A DNA stretch of 64,000 nt from Thermoleophilaceae bacterium (GTDB lineage Bacteria; Actinomycetota; Thermoleophilia; Solirubrobacterales; Thermoleophilaceae): assembly GCA_036378175.1 (NCBI GenBank), contig DASUWY010000051.1, positions 62,001 through 126,000 on the forward strand, given 5' to 3'. This document shows positions 60,854 through 64,000 of this stretch, in pieces (position 1 is the first letter of the stretch; each line of letters opens with the position of its first letter). Both the position numbers and the translations under genes were made by a program. The notes under the pieces were generated by a model. That model did not search any database. It was not told where the DNA came from and saw only the letters and a program-made list of their open reading frames with translations.

Positions 60854-63265
60854 GCCCGACGACACGGTCGTCTTCGTGACCGTGTTGGCATTCACGTCAC
60901 TCGCGCAGAAGCGCTCGTGCACCCAGCGCTTGCGGCTGAACATCGCGGTCTGATCGTCGAAGAACCGCGAGCGCGGGTTGTCGGACTCGGAGTACGTGAG
61001 GATGGTGCGCGCCAGCGGGCATGCGCTGTCGTTCCAGGTGACCGCCTGCACGTATGACGAGCCCATCGTCACGGGATCGAAGCCCTTGCCCGCGGTGAAG
61101 TTCGCGTAGATCGCGTTGAAGTCGCCGTTCGGGTCGCCCGGCCCGCCGTGCACCGGCACCCCGCCTGGGCCCTTTTGCACGTCGCCCGGCGCGGCGTCGA
61201 GCGGGATGTGCGCGCCCTCCAGGTCGTTGATGGCGTCGCCGAGGGCGAGCCGCACCTGCGGGTTGTTCGTGTCGAGCGTGTTCGGCGTGTGCACCGGATC
61301 CGAGGAGCTGAACGGCACCGCCCAAGGGGACGGCTCCGCGCCGGACGCGTGGTCCCAGAAGCGGCGGAAAAGCACGGCGCCCTTCGAGTTCAGGTTCTCG
61401 TGCAGGTCCCAGTTCGCGAGCACGTCGCATGCGCTGCCCACCTGCACCGGCGGCCCGGATGAGGTGGGCGCGAGGCCGCCGGGCATCGAGCGGCACATGC
61501 CCACGAGCGCGTCGCGCGTGAGCTCGCCCGCGTACTGGCGGTCGCTGAAGACCATGTTCTGCATGTCCCGCAGAGTGAAGCCGCCGTGGTCCACCTGGTC
61601 CTGGGTCATGATCAGCCCGATGCGGGTACGCAGCGTGCGCGCCGTGTTCTCGTCGCCGATGATGCGCGCGAAGCCCGTGAGCGGGTGGTGGGGATTTGAC
61701 AGCCAGTAGCTGTCGTTCGAGTTCGTCACGTAGTCGCTGCGGAAGAGGTGGGGGAGATGCGACGGGCCGAACAGACCGGGCTCGATCGCGTCCTTGTCCG
61801 TGTCCCAGTTGCACGCGGAACGCGACCCGTCGAGCACCGGCAGGCCGAGCAGCTTGAACGTGGCCGCGCCGAGCGCCGTGTCGCACGACTGCGCCTTGGC
61901 GTCGGGCACGTTCGGAATCGCGCCGATGTCCGCGTACAGCGCGTGGCCCCTGCGGTCCGCGACGATCGTGTTCACCCACGGGATCCCCTCGTACTTCTTG
62001 AGGATGTCGAGCTCCTGATTCGCGGACTTCGCCATGTCCGTGTCGAGGAAGTGGTTGAACACGCGGAAGTTGTCCGCGTTGGCATCCGCGAGCGCGAAGG
62101 CCGTGGTGGGCGTCCACGGCAGCGGGATGCCCTCGATCGAGTTGAAGATCGGGCCGAAGCGGCTCGAGTACAGCGTGCGCGACTCGGGCTTGATCGAGCC
62201 ATCCGGCTGGCGCACCTGGACCGTGACGGTACGGCTCGTCATCTGTTCCGGCTTGCCGTCGTAGAGGTAGGTGGTGGGCGAGCCGGGCACCAGCGTGAGC
62301 TGATACGGCGTGAAGCGGAACGCGGTGGACACCGTGTGGCTCCACGCGATGTTGTCGTTGTGGCCGATGAGCACCACCGGCACCCCGAACAGCGCCGCGC
62401 CCTCCACGTTGATCTTGCCGGGGATCGTGGCCTGCGCCTGGTAGAAGCGCTCGGTGCCCACCCACGGGAAGTGCGGGTTGCCGAGCAGCAGGCCGTGCTT
62501 GTGGTCGCGCGTGCCGCCCTTGCCCACCGCCACCGCGTTCGACCCGATCGCGCCCAGCCCGGGCAGCTTCTGCGCGAGCTCGCCGGCGGTCTTCGGGATG
62601 TTGAGCTGCGGAGCGCCGGTGGGCAGCGGCAGCGAGGGCGTGGGCGGCTGCGCCTCGGCGATGCCCGGGATCACGACGTCGCCGCTCGCCAGCTCCACCA
62701 GCTGGTAGAAGCGCAGGTAGGCGTCCTGCGTGGTGATCGGCCGCACCCACGCCTTGCCGCGGCAGCGCGGGTCGGGCACGCCGTTCCGCCCGCCGACGTC
62801 GGCGAGGTACCTGTTGTAGCCCGCCACGTAGCCCTTCACCGCCTGGCGCACCTCCGGCTTCGGACCCATCGGCGCCGGCTTTGCCAGGAGCTTGTCGATC
62901 ACGTGGGAGTCCTTGATCTGCTGGAAGAAGAAGTCGGAGTCCAGGTTGTTCACGGTCACGCCGTTGCCGCCCTGGTAGTACGTGCCGTCCGGGCCGAAGT
63001 ACTTCGACCGCTCGCCCTCCACCGTCACGTAGTCCTCCGCCATCGTGCAGAGGTCGTCCTGCGCGAACGCGTAGCCGTAGCCGAAGCCGAGGCCGCCGAA
63101 GTTCTTTGCGGTGATGTGCGGAATGCCGTGCGCGGTCCGCTTGATCACGGCGCTGTAGCCGGCGGCCGCGTGCGCGTGAGCGGACGGCTTCGCCGCTGAA
63201 ACCGGGATCGCGAGAAGGGCGAGCGCAACCGTCGCCGAGATGACCCCCTGCCAAAGGCGTCCCAT
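60800..63265 (-). CDS. Secreted penicillin-acylase/AHL-acylase family enzyme
   Basis: I start at ATG 63265 (821 residues) because a signal peptide begins there; the frame upstream is shadow. After the signal (cleavage near residue 24) comes the alpha-chain region. The autocatalytic site is visible as AIGSNAVAVG, with S242 as N-terminal nucleophile of the beta chain, followed by LLLGNPHFPW and IGHNDNIAWSHT. The family (PvdQ, QuiP, penicillin G acylase) cleaves amide bonds of acyl-homoserine lactones or beta-lactams. The size is normal. The last 54 bases overlap the SDR gene. Confidence 0.9.
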   Translation of the reverse strand: MGRLWQGVISATVALALLAIPVSAAKPSAHAHAAAGYSAVIKRTAHGIPHITAKNFGGLGFGYGYAFAQDDLCTMAEDYVTVEGERSKYFGPDGTYYQGGNGVTVNNLDSDFFFQQIKDSHVIDKLLAKPAPMGPKPEVRQAVKGYVAGYNRYLADVGGRNGVPDPRCRGKAWVRPITTQDAYLRFYQLVELASGDVVIPGIAEAQPPTPSLPLPTGAPQLNIPKTAGELAQKLPGLGAIGSNAVAVGKGGTRDHKHGLLLGNPHFPWVGTERFYQAQATIPGKINVEGAALFGVPVVLIGHNDNIAWSHTVSTAFRFTPYQLTLVPGSPTTYLYDGKPEQMTSRTVTVQVRQPDGSIKPESRTLYSSRFGPIFNSIEGIPLPWTPTTAFALADANADNFRVFNHFLDTDMAKSANQELDILKKYEGIPWVNTIVADRRGHALYADIGAIPNVPDAKAQSCDTALGAATFKLLGLPVLDGSRSACNWDTDKDAIEPGLFGPSHLPHLFRSDYVTNSNDSYWLSNPHHPLTGFARIIGDENTARTLRTRIGLIMTQDQVDHGGFTLRDMQNMVFSDRQYAGELTRDALVGMCRSMPGGLAPTSSGPPVQVGSACDVLANWDLHENLNSKGAVLFRRFWDHASGAEPSPWAVPFSSSDPVHTPNTLDTNNPQVRLALGDAINDLEGAHIPLDAAPGDVQKGPGGVPVHGGPGDPNGDFNAIYANFTAGKGFDPVTMGSSYVQAVTWNDSACPLARTILTYSESDNPRSRFFDDQTAMFSRKRWVHERFCASDVNANTVTKTTVSSGSATQTVRGPAGRKRRSR

Positions 63266-63443
63266 CGCGCGGCAACGTACACGGTGGCGCGGGCGCGTGC
63301 GCCGGTTCGTCTCCGCCGGCCTGCCTGTGGGCGGCTCGAACTGCAGCAATAAAGGCGGCTCGTCTTGAGGAGAGCTATCCCATCCAGGTGTGCTCTGGGA
63401 ACAGTTACTTGGGACAGCTTCCTGCTTTGACCCCCCGCGCTGC
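63266..63443. other. Intergenic region before the penicillin-acylase-family gene
   Basis: This 178-base gap should contain the promoter for the acylase gene (- strand) and the end of the stress-protein gene. It is less GC-rich around 63340-63425, where the related words GGGAACAG and GGGACAG occur about 13 bases apart (63399 and 63412) as imperfect direct repeats. No coding region is convincing. Confidence 0.4.
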
Positions 63444-63872
63444 CTACGCCTTGTTGTGCACCACCAACACAGGCACCGGCGCCTCGTGCAGCACCTCATG
63501 CGACACGCTCCCCAGCAGCGCCGCGCTCGCTCGGCCGCGGCCGCGGGAGCCGATAACGATCAGGTCGTGGTCGTACTCGCGGGCGGCCTTCACGATCGTG
63601 CGCGCCACGTTGCCCTCCAGGAGAAGCGTGGTGATGGGGAGGTTCTTCGGCACTTTTTCGATCGCCTCGTGAAGGACCTTCTCGTGGTACTCGGGCAGCT
63701 CGGCCGCCGTGGCCGCGCCTGCGGCCGTGGTCCTCAGCGAGGCGGGTGCGGGCGTGCACACGTGCAGCAGAGTGAGACGCGCGTTTGACCCGAGCGCGAG
63801 GTCGATCGCCGCGTCGAGGGCGAGGTTCGACTCCTTCGAGCCGTCGATCGCGACGAGCAGGTTCCGGTACAC
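63444..63872 (-). CDS. Universal stress protein (UspA family)
   Basis: The 142-residue protein starts at GTG 63872. It opens with LLVAIDGSKESNLALDAA and ends with the ATP-binding motif of the family, G-x2-G-x9-G-(S/T), seen as GSRGRGRASAALLGSVS, followed by VPVLVVH. The length matches a single USP domain with ATP-binding type. It probably helps stress tolerance. The upstream partial gene stops two bases before its start, so the two may form an operon. Confidence 0.92.
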   Translation of the reverse strand: MYRNLLVAIDGSKESNLALDAAIDLALGSNARLTLLHVCTPAPASLRTTAAGAATAAELPEYHEKVLHEAIEKVPKNLPITTLLLEGNVARTIVKAAREYDHDLIVIGSRGRGRASAALLGSVSHEVLHEAPVPVLVVHNKA

Positions 63873-63874
63873 GC

Positions 63875-64000
63875 CTAGCTCCGTGACCCGGCGGTGACAG
63901 GTGCTGGGGCGGTCGGCGCGGCGCTTGGCTTGCTCGGCACCGCGAGTGCCGACAGGAAGCTCACGAATAGCGCCCCCGCCGCAATGCCGAACGCAATCGT
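63875..64000 (-). CDS. C-terminal end of a probable membrane transporter (partial)
   Basis: The reverse strand is open from the window edge to a TAG at 63875-63877, giving 41 residues. They form a hydrophobic helix (FGIAAGALFVSFLSALAV) and a Pro/Ala-rich tail ending in GSRS. The pattern fits the last helix of an MFS-type or similar permease, but family cannot be fixed from this much. It sits two bases upstream of the universal stress protein gene. The rest lies beyond the window. Confidence 0.5.
   Translation of the reverse strand, partial: TIAFGIAAGALFVSFLSALAVPSKPSAAPTAPAPVTAGSRS

Noticed and set aside
61748-63199. Long + strand frame antisense to the acylase gene
   Set aside because: Low-complexity Arg/Val/Ala composition; the - strand frame has the Ntn-hydrolase motifs and a signal peptide.

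Overview
The window is 64 kb of very GC-rich, densely coded bacterial DNA with almost no intergenic space. Many neighbouring genes overlap by 4 bp (GTGA or ATGA). Codon use, frequent GTG/TTG starts, an actinobacterial-style hopanoid cluster, AbiEi/DUF559-type and secreted repeat proteins all point to a high-GC actinobacterium, most likely of the Thermoleophilia/Solirubrobacterales type. That placement is inferred from style and gene content. No rRNA, tRNA, CRISPR array, insertion sequence or phage gene was seen.

Region 1 (about 0.2-36.8 kb) is a large surface-glycan locus. It begins with a nearly unbroken translationally coupled run on the + strand (231-16654). This run holds a glycoside-hydrolase/GT2 membrane fusion, an ABC exporter fused to two glycosyltransferase domains, several multi-domain glycosyltransferase and sulfotransferase proteins, and a membrane-anchored glycoside-hydrolase-like protein. 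A beta-helix protein, an FkbM methyltransferase and a secreted phospholipase C-type phosphoesterase follow. From 20.9 to 36.8 kb the strand alternates: more GT2 enzymes, three TylF-type methyltransferase domains, a StrF-like/methyltransferase fusion, another sulfotransferase, two left-handed beta-helix acyltransferases and three stand-alone CgeB-like glycosyltransferases. The latter are paralogues of a domain inside the ABC fusion. Together these imply export and decoration (methyl, sulfate, acyl) of a complex polysaccharide or glycolipid. The product is unknown.

Region 2 (36.8-47.2 kb) is a hopanoid lipid cluster. A small kinase and an HpnK/YdjC-type deacetylase precede hpnC, hpnD, hpnE, an IspH enzyme fused to an HpnG-like domain, squalene-hopene cyclase, a second canonical HpnG, and hpnH. 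This encodes farnesyl-PP to squalene to hopene, then adenosylhopane and ribosylhopane. The HpnG-like half of the IspH fusion has lost the residues expected for catalysis.

Region 3 (47.1-64 kb) is more general: an AbiEi/DUF559-like protein with a long palindrome inside its first codons, a Baeyer-Villiger-type monooxygenase, a large secreted protein of four repeats of about 209 residues, a four-gene compatible-solute (OpuC/Osm-type) ABC importer, a ChrA-type transporter, a GH15 hydrolase, an SDR oxidoreductase, a penicillin-acylase-family enzyme, a universal stress protein and the end of a probable membrane transporter.

The most unusual signals are the exporter-glycosyltransferase-glycosyltransferase fusion, an unnamed module of about 115 residues repeated in three consecutive multi-domain proteins, the IspH/degenerate-HpnG fusion, several enzyme-like domains with missing catalytic residues, and the palindrome inside the AbiEi-like gene.
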